Origin: an uncultured Gammaproteobacteria bacterium
GTDB taxonomy: Bacteria > Pseudomonadota > Gammaproteobacteria > Nitrosococcales > Methylophagaceae
Length of the DNA stretch: 5,817 nucleotides
Reading direction: 5' to 3'
Assembly (NCBI GenBank): GCA_913058195.1
Contig: CAJXPP010000148.1
Span: forward strand, 1-5,817
Part shown: one piece after another, positions 1 to 5,753 of the stretch
How positions within the stretch are numbered: position 1 is the first letter of the stretch
Layout: every line of letters begins with the position of its first letter
Position numbers and translations under genes: made by a program
The notes under the pieces: generated by a model
Told to the model about the DNA's origin: nothing
The model's database searches: none
The model's input: the letters and a program-made list of their open reading frames with translations, nothing else

Positions 1-230
1 AGCGTGTTCTAGATTCACAAAAAGCATTATTCTCTCAACAACAAAACCTCGTGAATACACAAGGTAATTATGTAAGAAGCTTAATAGCCTTGTATAAGGC
101 TCTAGGTGGAGGCTGGGAAAATCAGTCTGAATTGGCCACTATTAGTGAAAAAAGCATTGAACAAATGCGTGAGCGCACTAACTGGGGGGATTTTCTATCC
201 CCCGAAAACACTACAGCTCCTAGCAAGTAA
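1..230 (+). CDS. Outer-membrane efflux channel, TolC/NodT type (C-terminal fragment)
   Basis: This is the last 75 codons of a gene that begins before the window; the reading frame starts at position 3 and ends at TAA 228-230. The fragment reads RVLDSQKALFSQQQNLV, then an amphipathic helix, then SLIALYKALGGGW. That is the typical C-terminal signature of outer-membrane factors of the NodT/TolC family (OEP repeats), in which the last long periplasmic helix ends in an ALYKALGGGW motif. Such proteins form trimeric channels across the outer membrane and periplasm that dock onto an HlyD-type adaptor. An adaptor gene starts only 26 bp downstream on the same strand, which supports a shared operon and pump. 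About 30 polar residues follow GGGW, a normal variable tail. The missing N-terminus prevents a check for a lipoprotein signal. The family call is secure; the substrate is not visible. Confidence 0.87.
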   Translation, partial: RVLDSQKALFSQQQNLVNTQGNYVRSLIALYKALGGGWENQSELATISEKSIEQMRERTNWGDFLSPENTTAPSK

Positions 231-256
231 TCAATAAACACTTATCGGAAACCGTT

Positions 257-1381
257 ATGGCAGACAAGCAAGCAGATAATAAAATCACAGCAAAATCATC
301 GGCTAATAAGAAATTGAATCCTGTCCGCTTATGGACCTTCATCATTCTTATTTTAACCTTACTATTATTAACATGGTATGTCATAGCTGACCGTTTAACG
401 CCATTTACTAATCAAGCTCGTGTTCATACCTTAGTGGTTCCCATCTCACCACAAGTCTCGGGAAAAATAGTGTCGGTCTTGGTAAAAAATAACCAACGAG
501 TAGAGGCTGGACAAGCCTTATTTCAAATTGATCCTAGCTCCTATCAGTTATCCGTCGATAAGTCCGAAGCTGACCTACAAACTGCTCGTCAGGCCACAGG
601 TGCATCTACAGCTAATATTGATGTTGCTAAAGCAAAGCTTGTTACAGCCGAAGCAAACCGAGTAAAAGCACAAAAAGATCGCGACCGTTATAGGCGAATT
701 CAAAAAGAAGACGCTGGTGCAATTTCAATAAGACGAATCGAGTCAGCAGAAGCTTCACTAAGATCAGCCCAAGGTAAAGTGGCTGCAGCTAAAGCCAATA
801 TCGTAGTAGCACAAGAAAATTTAGGTTTAAGCGGCGAAGATAACTCTCGCATTCTTCAAGCGCAATCAGCATTAGACCAAGCTATGCTGAATCTCGCGAG
901 AACAACTGTACGGGCACCAGAAAATGGGCTGGTTACTGATGTTCGTGTGGATGTGGGTAATTTTGCAGGTGCAGGTGCACCACAGTTAACCTTTATTGCT
1001 ATTCACAATGTCTGGGTTCAAGCTGACTTTACTGAAAATAACCTAGGACATATTCGCCCAGGAAATGAAGTCCACATCGTATTTGATGTATTGCCCGGTG
1101 AAATATTTGTTGGCTCTATTCGCGAAGTGGGTCTTGGTGTTGCTTTAGAATCAACGCCACTAGGTAGTTTGCCGACAATTAATAATAACCGTGACTGGCT
1201 GCGAACGGCACAACGTTATCCCGTACTAGTGAACTTTCCCATCCCTATTAGAGATGGAAGAACAGATATAAGAGTAGGTTCTCAAGCCTCTGTTGTTGTG
1301 TTTACTAGCGATACTTCAGTTTTCAATGCCTTAGCTAAATTACAAATTTGGTTAAACAGTATATTTACTTACGCCTATTAA
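257..1381 (+). CDS. HlyD/EmrA-type periplasmic adaptor of an efflux pump
   Basis: This 374-residue membrane fusion protein bridges an inner-membrane exporter and an outer-membrane channel. The start is ATG 257, with a modest GGAA Shine-Dalgarno 6 bp upstream. A polar cytoplasmic tail (1-23) leads to one membrane segment (about 25-45). The first lipoyl half follows (about 57-95, with VSGKIVSVLVKNNQRVEAG and FQIDPSSY). A long Ala/Gln/Lys-rich coiled-coil hairpin spans about 100-212, and the second lipoyl half lies near 213-235 (VRAPENGLVTDV). A beta-barrel domain follows (about 250-348, with VWVQADFTENNLGHIRPGN). The length and single N-terminal anchor match EmrA, AaeA and YibH-like adaptors rather than the lipid-anchored RND type. 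It lies 26 bp after the channel gene and 5 bp before the DUF2955 gene, so it is very probably cotranscribed with both. The family is certain; the exported compound cannot be read from the sequence. Confidence 0.94.
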   Translation: MADKQADNKITAKSSANKKLNPVRLWTFIILILTLLLLTWYVIADRLTPFTNQARVHTLVVPISPQVSGKIVSVLVKNNQRVEAGQALFQIDPSSYQLSVDKSEADLQTARQATGASTANIDVAKAKLVTAEANRVKAQKDRDRYRRIQKEDAGAISIRRIESAEASLRSAQGKVAAAKANIVVAQENLGLSGEDNSRILQAQSALDQAMLNLARTTVRAPENGLVTDVRVDVGNFAGAGAPQLTFIAIHNVWVQADFTENNLGHIRPGNEVHIVFDVLPGEIFVGSIREVGLGVALESTPLGSLPTINNNRDWLRTAQRYPVLVNFPIPIRDGRTDIRVGSQASVVVFTSDTSVFNALAKLQIWLNSIFTYAY

Positions 1382-1386
1382 ACACC

Positions 1387-2448
1387 ATGTCTTATGAGAT
1401 GACAGTAGGCGAGAACGACGTAGCTAATAGGCGCATTCTGCGTTTAGCGCTTGGCGTAACCTTGGCACTAACATTCTCACAAACAGTTAACTGGCCCCTA
1501 TCCTATATCACCGGTATTCTGACCCTTATTCTTCTAGGCCTGCCAGCTCCTGCTCCCACCCTCAAGAAAGGTATCGGTTTTGTAATAGTATTAATCCTTC
1601 CTTTAGGTGTCGGAACATTAATTTTTATACCGTTATTTGAATATGCTCGCTGGTCTGGAATATTATTATTGATACTTGCCTTATTTGGCTGTTTCTATTT
1701 TTCAGCTCGTGGTGGTTCAATGGTATTAGGGCTGTTCCTGACCATAAGCCTAGCCCTAATAGCTGCCATAGGGTCTGTCAGCATCGATGCTCTATTAATT
1801 GTAATTTCAAGTATGGCTTTATGTGCCACCACGAGTATGTTTTTTGTCTGGCTTGCACATGCTTTTTTGCCTGAACTACCTCTCGAAATAAAATCAAAGC
1901 CTGAAGCACCGCCCCCTTCACTGAGGCATGCTAGACACCATGCACTTCGTTCACTCGTTATTATCCTGCCAGTGACGATTTTAATACTATTTAGCGGCTC
2001 TAGTGCTGCTTATCTGCCCTTAATGTTGAAAGTAGTTGCCATGGGGCAACAAGCCAATAGAACAATGAGTCACCAAGTAGGTCTTGAACAAATTGAATCA
2101 ACACTCTGGGGCGGCTTTGCAGCCATTATTGCTTGGCAAGTAATGAGTATATGGCCATCACTCATTATGTTTGGATTAATAATGGCTTTATCAGGCTTAT
2201 TCTTTGCTAGCCGTATATTCAAAGGCTATGGCATGCACCCAAAAACAGATATGTGGTCTTATGCCTTTCTCACCATGATAATAATACTGACGCCGGCACT
2301 CGCTGACAGCCAAGCATCCAATGGTGCTGATACTGCCTTTTATAGTCGTTTGGCACTCTTCATCGTGATTGGGTTATATGGATGGCTATCAGTAGCTGTA
2401 TTTGATGAGTTCTTTCCTTTTAAAGAGAAAAGTCTCCCATCATCTTAG
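1387..2448 (+). CDS. DUF2955 family inner-membrane protein (FUSC/aromatic-acid-exporter-like), probable efflux component
   Basis: This is a 353-residue polytopic membrane protein. Hydrophobic segments fall near residues 17-35, 37-52, 62-83, 90-106, 110-129 and 131-160. A Pro/Glu/Lys-rich, then basic, linker spans about 161-188. A second hydrophobic set lies near 189-218, 241-258, 260-276, 291-305 and 318-338. This two-half layout, the N-terminal RRILRLALGVTLALTF and the PAPAP segment after the second helix fit DUF2955, a FUSC-like family usually encoded beside HlyD adaptors. It is about half the size of AaeB, mainly because it lacks the large cytoplasmic domains. I chose ATG 1387, 5 bp after the adaptor stop, over an in-frame TTG at 1348 inside the adaptor gene. 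No clear Shine-Dalgarno precedes 1387, so translation is probably coupled; ATG 1399 is also possible. It likely supplies the inner-membrane part of the pump, but transport by this family is inferred from context. Confidence 0.87.
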   Translation: MSYEMTVGENDVANRRILRLALGVTLALTFSQTVNWPLSYITGILTLILLGLPAPAPTLKKGIGFVIVLILPLGVGTLIFIPLFEYARWSGILLLILALFGCFYFSARGGSMVLGLFLTISLALIAAIGSVSIDALLIVISSMALCATTSMFFVWLAHAFLPELPLEIKSKPEAPPPSLRHARHHALRSLVIILPVTILILFSGSSAAYLPLMLKVVAMGQQANRTMSHQVGLEQIESTLWGGFAAIIAWQVMSIWPSLIMFGLIMALSGLFFASRIFKGYGMHPKTDMWSYAFLTMIIILTPALADSQASNGADTAFYSRLALFIVIGLYGWLSVAVFDEFFPFKEKSLPSS

Positions 2449-2496
2449 TTCAGACCTAAATAAATTCATGCCTATATCACATAGTAATTCTTTAGT

Positions 2497-2654
2497 AGCT
2501 TTCTTTCTAGCTATAGACCAATACTTAATTTCTTATAAAGTAATCAGATAAAATACAGCGGAGTAAGAACCTATTGTATTGATCCTTTATAAACCTTCCC
2601 GCCTTAGCATTGATTGATGGACAAGGTATTGGTTTCTAGCTATTTAAAAATGCT
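2497..2654. repeat. Long imperfect inverted repeat between convergent genes
   Basis: TAGCTATAGACCAATAC at 2508-2524 is matched in inverted orientation at 2626-2642 (GTATTGGTTTCTAGCTA), 15 of 17 positions. Nested inside is TTATAAAG at 2533-2540 against CTTTATAA at 2585-2592 (8 of 8). The innermost pair is AATACA at 2552-2557 against TGTATT at 2575-2580 (6 of 6), around a 17-base loop. Outside the main arms, AGC-TTT at 2497-2502 can pair with AAA-t-GCT at 2648-2654. The collinear order of the pairs suggests one long imperfect hairpin, with an unpaired 33-base stretch at 2593-2625 on the right arm. It fills most of the gap between the efflux operon and the opposing lipoprotein gene. It could be a miniature inverted-repeat element, a structured RNA or a transcription stop. 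It has no T-run suited to a standard intrinsic terminator and no visible coding sequence. Confidence 0.6.
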
Positions 2655-2676
2655 TGGCTTTCGTTTCTACTTAATT

Positions 2677-3066
2677 TTAATAAGCAAACTTGGTAGTAAT
2701 GGCACTTTCCGAATCAAACCTAATTATAATACTTGCAGGAGTTGTACTATCTATTCTTGTAGGAAGCCCCACAAATATTGGACCTACAGAATAAGTTACA
2801 TCTTGTAGCTGCCATGATATTCGTATTGAGTTGCCTTGATAGGTTTTCGTTGGGAACGACGTTGAACAAGATGGGCCTCTATGCACGAGACCACAAGATG
2901 CAAATACACCTGTTTTTTCTACAAAAACCTTTACATTTTCCAGCACTGAGTCAGACTGATTATCAAATATTAAGGAATTAAAAGTTAATTCGTTTTTAGT
3001 TGTTACTGCAGTGCAACCGATTAATGCAATCATTATTATTAAGGCTAGCATCTTGGCTTTTATCAT
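2677..3066 (-). CDS. Small predicted lipoprotein of unknown function
   Basis: From ATG 3066 this encodes 129 residues. The N-terminus, MIKAKMLALIIMIALIGC, is a compact lipoprotein signal: a basic start, a hydrophobic core and a lipobox L-I-G-C with the lipidated cysteine at residue 18. The mature part is beta-rich and polar, with two further cysteines (58 and 67) that could form a disulfide in the periplasm. It also has a FPTKTYQGNSIRISW stretch resembling uncharacterised lipoproteins I have seen in marine gammaproteobacteria; that resemblance is from memory. I prefer ATG 3066 over ATG 3072 because GAGAG at 3073-3077 sits 6 bp from the former and directly abuts the latter. Three + strand open frames across it lack family features and look like shadows. 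The gene points toward the efflux operon and is 346 bp from its - strand upstream neighbour, so it is probably transcribed alone. No function can be assigned. Confidence 0.66.
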   Translation of the reverse strand: MIKAKMLALIIMIALIGCTAVTTKNELTFNSLIFDNQSDSVLENVKVFVEKTGVFASCGLVHRGPSCSTSFPTKTYQGNSIRISWQLQDVTYSVGPIFVGLPTRIDSTTPASIIIRFDSESAITTKFAY

Positions 3067-3412
3067 TAACATCTCTCACTCGTTATACTAAATTAAGAAT
3101 ATACTATTCAATCCACGCTGCTACGACTTATTCTTTCCCATGCAAAAAGTATTGTAACGGAATTTTTCACAAGTCTTTTAACGAGGGCTTAACTCTCATT
3201 AATCTATTATTTATCTGATTGATATTAACCTTGGACCAAGTGTCAGCCTGAACGAATCATCGTTAAACCCTTTACTCAGTATTCAAGCCACGCTAAAAAA
3301 AAGGGGGGATTTCTTCAACCCATTGCTAACTGAATATTCTAGTGCCTCCATGTTATTTGTCATTCCAAAATATTCTTACTTTTGTTTCTCTAAAATACGA
3401 CGTTCGCTAGAT
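3067..3412. other. 346-bp intergenic region with palindrome and homopolymer hairpin
   Basis: No convincing gene lies here. On the - strand, TTGAAT (3106-3111), an 18-bp spacer and TATAAC (3082-3087) resemble a sigma-70 promoter for the lipoprotein gene. They would leave only a few bases of leader before its start, so TATATT at 3098-3103 is an alternative -10. A short palindrome, CTTGG-A-CCAAG, lies at 3230-3240. A larger imperfect hairpin spans 3274-3343: ACT-c-AGTATTCA-AGC pairs with GCT-aac-TGAATATT-ct-AGT, with one G-T pair. It encloses an A8G6 run at 3295-3308. Confidence 0.5.
3295..3324 (-). terminator. Possible intrinsic terminator for the MgtC/DUF4010 gene
   Basis: Read on the - strand, about 90 bp after the MgtC-family stop codon, GGGTT pairs with AA-t-CCC around a 5-base loop (3306-3321). 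This is followed by further C residues and eight T residues (3302 down to 3295). The T-run and location fit an intrinsic terminator. The stem is short and has a bulge, and three C bases separate it from the T-run, so the call is tentative. Confidence 0.35.
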
Positions 3413-4675
3413 TTACACTAGCCATGCAGTTGTTAGACCAGCAATACCTACAAATAATAATGGCAATAAAACCCTGATTGCCATATTCCCCCCCCCAATC
3501 AATACTGCAAGAAAAGCTTTGATCAAGGTATTAGATGAAGAGGCAATAATGATTCCTACTGCGGCTACATCTAGAGATAATTCAGTAACACTCATTCTAG
3601 ATAAGACTAAATTGATCGAATCAACATCAGCAACACCAGATACAGCAGCAAGCAGATAAATACCCGTTTCACCAAAATAGTATATTGCCACTTTTCCCAA
3701 AAGAATGGCGAGCACCAATAACGCGCCAAAAAAAAGAGCTGACTTTAACTCCAGAGGATTGCTCAAATGTGTCAACTTGCAAGGTTGATAATCACCACTT
3801 TGATGCCACATGATTGCAGCAATGGAGAAGGTCAGCGAGGTCATTACAATCATAGGCATAATCAATTCATTAAACAGTAACGGGTTGATCAGGCTTGCTA
3901 CTAACACGACGCGTGGAAACATGATTCCACATGCCACCAAGATCCCTGCGGCTAGAAGCTTTTTCATATCAGCTTGTTGTTTGGATAGTTTCGAAAAATG
4001 TAGCGTCAATACTGTAGATGACACCATTCCAGCAGCTAATGCAGTTAACAGCACCCCTTTCTCGGCTCCTGCAATCTTCATTATGAAATAGCCAATGAAT
4101 GAAATACTCGCAATGAGAACAACCATCCACCAAATCTCATATGGATTAAATGCCTGCCAAGGCCCATAACCTTGATTAGGAAGGATTGGCAAGAGCACAA
4201 CAGAAATAAGTAAAAGCTGCAAAGCTGCATGCAATTCGCGTCGCTCTAAATTTCTTAACCAGCCATGGAGGACATCTTTAAACCTAAGCAAAAGTGTAGT
4301 AATTACTGCCGCAGATGCCGCAAGATTGATATGGTCCAGCGTTGCTAATGTCCCCAGCACAAATGTTAGGAGTATCGTAATGAGGCTGGTAATACTTACG
4401 TCACCGCTAATACGCTGTTGCATTGCATAGGAGACCGTCACTGCAGCGGTGAATCCTAAAAAAATAAAACCAAAGACGATCACACCAAGATACTGAGACA
4501 GTAAACCAGCACAGCCACCCAAAAGTCCGGTTAGACCGTATGTACGCAAGCCTGCAACTCGTCGACCTTCCTTTTCTTCTCGTGATCGCCAGCCACGCTC
4601 AACACCAATCAATAAACCTATTGCCAGTGCTGTACCAAGCAAAGCAATATTCTCAGCATCAACAAAATTGCTCAA
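3413..4675 (-). CDS. MgtC/SapB family membrane protein with DUF4010 domain
   Basis: This is a 420-residue polytopic membrane protein. The N-terminal MgtC/SapB domain (about 8-140) shows GLLIGVERGWR (20-30) and RVAGLRTYGLTGLLGG (39-54), the usual family signature. A DUF4010 domain follows (about 178-398), with WWMVVLIASISFIGY, KGVLLTALAAGMVSSTVLTL near 206-225 and the conserved SGVADVDSINLVLSRM at 346-361. Hydrophobic segments run through the whole protein. The length is normal for MgtC-DUF4010 proteins. The start is TTG 4675: GGAG lies 7 bp upstream, an in-frame TGA lies four codons further up, and the first conserved motif follows 20 residues later. MgtC itself is tied to growth in low magnesium and survival in macrophages, but DUF4010 fusions are uncharacterised, so no substrate is claimed. 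A G9 run encodes G394-G396 near the C-terminus; slippage there would replace the last membrane segment. The gene appears monocistronic. Confidence 0.92.
   Translation of the reverse strand: MSNFVDAENIALLGTALAIGLLIGVERGWRSREEKEGRRVAGLRTYGLTGLLGGCAGLLSQYLGVIVFGFIFLGFTAAVTVSYAMQQRISGDVSITSLITILLTFVLGTLATLDHINLAASAAVITTLLLRFKDVLHGWLRNLERRELHAALQLLLISVVLLPILPNQGYGPWQAFNPYEIWWMVVLIASISFIGYFIMKIAGAEKGVLLTALAAGMVSSTVLTLHFSKLSKQQADMKKLLAAGILVACGIMFPRVVLVASLINPLLFNELIMPMIVMTSLTFSIAAIMWHQSGDYQPCKLTHLSNPLELKSALFFGALLVLAILLGKVAIYYFGETGIYLLAAVSGVADVDSINLVLSRMSVTELSLDVAAVGIIIASSSNTLIKAFLAVLIGGGNMAIRVLLPLLFVGIAGLTTAWLV
3488..3496 (-). repeat. G9 homopolymer inside the MgtC/DUF4010 gene
   Basis: Nine consecutive C residues on the + strand read as GGG GGG GGG on the coding strand, giving Gly394-Gly396. 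Only 24 codons follow. Losing one base would give 13 altered codons and an early TAG; gaining one would run past the normal stop into the 3' flank. The run is a plausible slippage site and also a plausible sequencing-error site. Confidence 0.85.
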
Positions 4676-4678
4676 TAC

Positions 4679-4685
4679 TACGCTC
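4679..4685 (-). promoter_or_regulatory. Ribosome binding site that supports the TTG start
   Basis: On the - strand GGAG (4682-4685) lies 7 bp before TTG 4675. The nearby ATG at 4688 is out of frame, and the frame of the MgtC gene is closed by TGA just upstream. TTG is therefore the only start in this frame that keeps the conserved N-terminal domain and has a Shine-Dalgarno. Confidence 0.6.
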
Positions 4686-4688
4686 CAT

Positions 4689-5075
4689 CATTCAAACTCC
4701 TAGCCTAAACAGAGGAAATACATCCATCTTATTATAAATAATACCTGCCCATAGGTTGAGCCGTCGACTATATCGCTATACGCCCCCAATCACAACAGAA
4801 CAACCTCCATGAATAAACACTACAAAGTCGTACATCGCTAATGTGCCAGTTGTGATTATTAATATCGCTGAAAATAGAATGGAGTGACTATAGTGGGTTG
4901 TGGCTTCCAGCCCTAAGCATTAACAAATACGTGATGCCAGCACTTTATTCTACTGTTTTTTTATTGTCCACTGTTTCGGAGCATATTTTAGAGTGTGGCT
5001 ATTATCATGAAGTTTAAATGGTATTTTAACCAAACTGAAACCATGGCTACTTTTACTTGACCACCCACAGGCAGT
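4689..5075. other. Gene-poor intergenic region, 387 bp
   Basis: No supported gene is present; the longest ATG-started frames I read here are under 30 codons and lack ribosome sites. Besides the -10 box above, there is a perfect 9-bp inverted repeat, AATCACAAC at 4788-4796 and GTTGTGATT at 4849-4857. Shorter collinear pairs flank it (ACTATA 4767-4772 with TATAGT 4889-4894; AGCC 4759-4762 with GGCT 4902-4905). The hexamer ATCGCT occurs three times (4772, 4834, 4864). An AGTTT-GGT/ACC-AAACT imperfect stem lies near 5010-5036 without a T-run. The region could be regulatory, the relic of a small element, or simply decayed DNA. Confidence 0.45.
4731..4736 (-). promoter_or_regulatory. Candidate -10 box for the MgtC/DUF4010 gene
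   Basis: The - strand reads TATAAT, a perfect sigma-70 -10 consensus, about 55 bp before the TTG start. This would give a leader of roughly 50 bases that includes the GGAG ribosome site. The -35 position at 17-bp spacing (4754-4759, TCAACC) matches the consensus poorly, so activator help or a different -35 is possible. This is inference from motif and position only. Confidence 0.42.
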
Positions 5076-5744
5076 TTAGAAATAAAGTCTAAGAACCATT
5101 TCAGCTATACAAGCAGGACGTTTACACCCTTCAATTTCTATTGTCACTTCTCGTATGATTTCCAGAGATTTTTTCATGGGTGTTAGTTTAATCACCTGCG
5201 TCCGCGCTCTAATGCGTTTGCCAGATTTAACAGGGAAAGGAAATACAACCTTATTAATACCGCAATTTACCACCATACGAGCTTCTGGATAAACTGTTTT
5301 AGCAGGATCGACGCTATCAGTCAGTATCGGAATTAAAGCGAGTGTCAAAAAGCCTTGGGATACTGTCGTTTTAAACCGTGACTGTTGCTGTGCACGCTCT
5401 GGATCAGTATGGATCCATTGTGAATCACCAGTCACTTTTGCAAAGTTATCAATACAATCTTGATCTATTAAAAACCAACCTCCTACAAATGTTTCTTCAT
5501 TCAATTGTGCATTTAGTCGGCTAAAGACAAGCTCTAACTCACTTGATTCTCCCAGAAAGCGTTGCTGCTCATGAGTGAAGTCAAAATAATGATTTATATA
5601 TGAAAATGAATCCGTAAGCCTTTTATTAATCGAGATGGGGAAGTAACGAAGTGTTGATTCCACTCTATCTCTAAGGCCTTGATGATACTTACTATTATTT
5701 GACCGATCACTTTTTTGTAGTGGTTGCGCTAATTTTAATCCCAT
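5076..5744 (-). CDS. MaoC/NodN-type hot-dog fold hydratase (probable (R)-enoyl-CoA hydratase-like)
   Basis: From ATG 5744 this encodes 222 residues. The C-terminal part (about 85-222) is a MaoC-like hot-dog domain. It contains GWFLIDQDCIDNFAKVTGD then SQWIHTDPERA, with the Asp107...His112 spacing of the hydratase catalytic pair. It continues with TTVSQGFLTLAL and then NCGINKVVFPFPVKSGKRIRA, close to the NodN-like branch. Members act on acyl-CoA thioesters, typically hydrating trans-2-enoyl-CoA to the (R)-3-hydroxy form; the substrate here is unknown. The usual His of the (A/V)HG motif is Gln130. About 80 residues precede the domain, whereas common members total about 150. They look helical and have no signal peptide, so a cytoplasmic protein is likely. 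AGGGAG lies 6 bp before ATG 5744 and 3 bp before ATG 5747; a longer frame from TTG 5786 has less support. There is no adjacent fatty-acid or polyhydroxyalkanoate gene in the window. Confidence 0.88.
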   Translation of the reverse strand: MGLKLAQPLQKSDRSNNSKYHQGLRDRVESTLRYFPISINKRLTDSFSYINHYFDFTHEQQRFLGESSELELVFSRLNAQLNEETFVGGWFLIDQDCIDNFAKVTGDSQWIHTDPERAQQQSRFKTTVSQGFLTLALIPILTDSVDPAKTVYPEARMVVNCGINKVVFPFPVKSGKRIRARTQVIKLTPMKKSLEIIREVTIEIEGCKRPACIAEMVLRLYF

Positions 5745-5747
5745 CAT

Positions 5748-5753
5748 AAACTC
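5748..5753 (-). promoter_or_regulatory. Strong ribosome binding site of the MaoC-like gene
   Basis: The - strand reads GAAAGGGAG followed by TTT-ATG-ATG-GGA. The AGGGAG core is spaced 6 bp from the second ATG (5744), which decides the start and argues against the upstream TTG. An A7 run (T7 on the coding strand) lies directly upstream at 5760-5766. The -10 and -35 boxes beyond it are not clear within the window. Confidence 0.6.

Noticed and set aside
1348..1386. Extended TTG start for the DUF2955 gene
   Set aside because: It would overlap the adaptor gene by 34 bp, lacks a Shine-Dalgarno, and adds 13 residues before the likely natural ATG at 1387.
2497..2654. CRISPR-like or tandem repeat reading of the repeated TTTCTAGCTAT
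   Set aside because: Only two copies exist, and they are explained by the arms of the inverted repeat; there is no regular repeat-spacer pattern.
2646..2686. Possible terminator of the lipoprotein gene (TGCTT/AAGCA then T5 on the - strand)
   Set aside because: It has only a 5-bp stem with a loop of about 28 bases; it is too weak to report separately from the larger inverted repeat.
2614..2808. 64-codon + strand open frame
   Set aside because: It overlaps the 3' half of the lipoprotein gene in antisense, has no ribosome site or family features, and has unusual composition.
2778..3218. Two + strand open frames (2778-2981 and 3000-3218)
   Set aside because: Both lie largely antisense to the lipoprotein gene or run into its upstream region, with no recognisable motif or Shine-Dalgarno.
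3810..4091. 93-codon + strand open frame
   Set aside because: It is entirely antisense to the conserved DUF4010 part of the MgtC-family gene, so it is a shadow.
4540..4737. 65-codon + strand open frame
   Set aside because: It is antisense to the conserved MgtC N-terminus and its upstream region, with no supporting features.
4932..5057. Tiny + strand frames starting at ATG near 4933 and 5008
   Set aside because: They are under 30 codons, with no ribosome binding site and no recognisable product.
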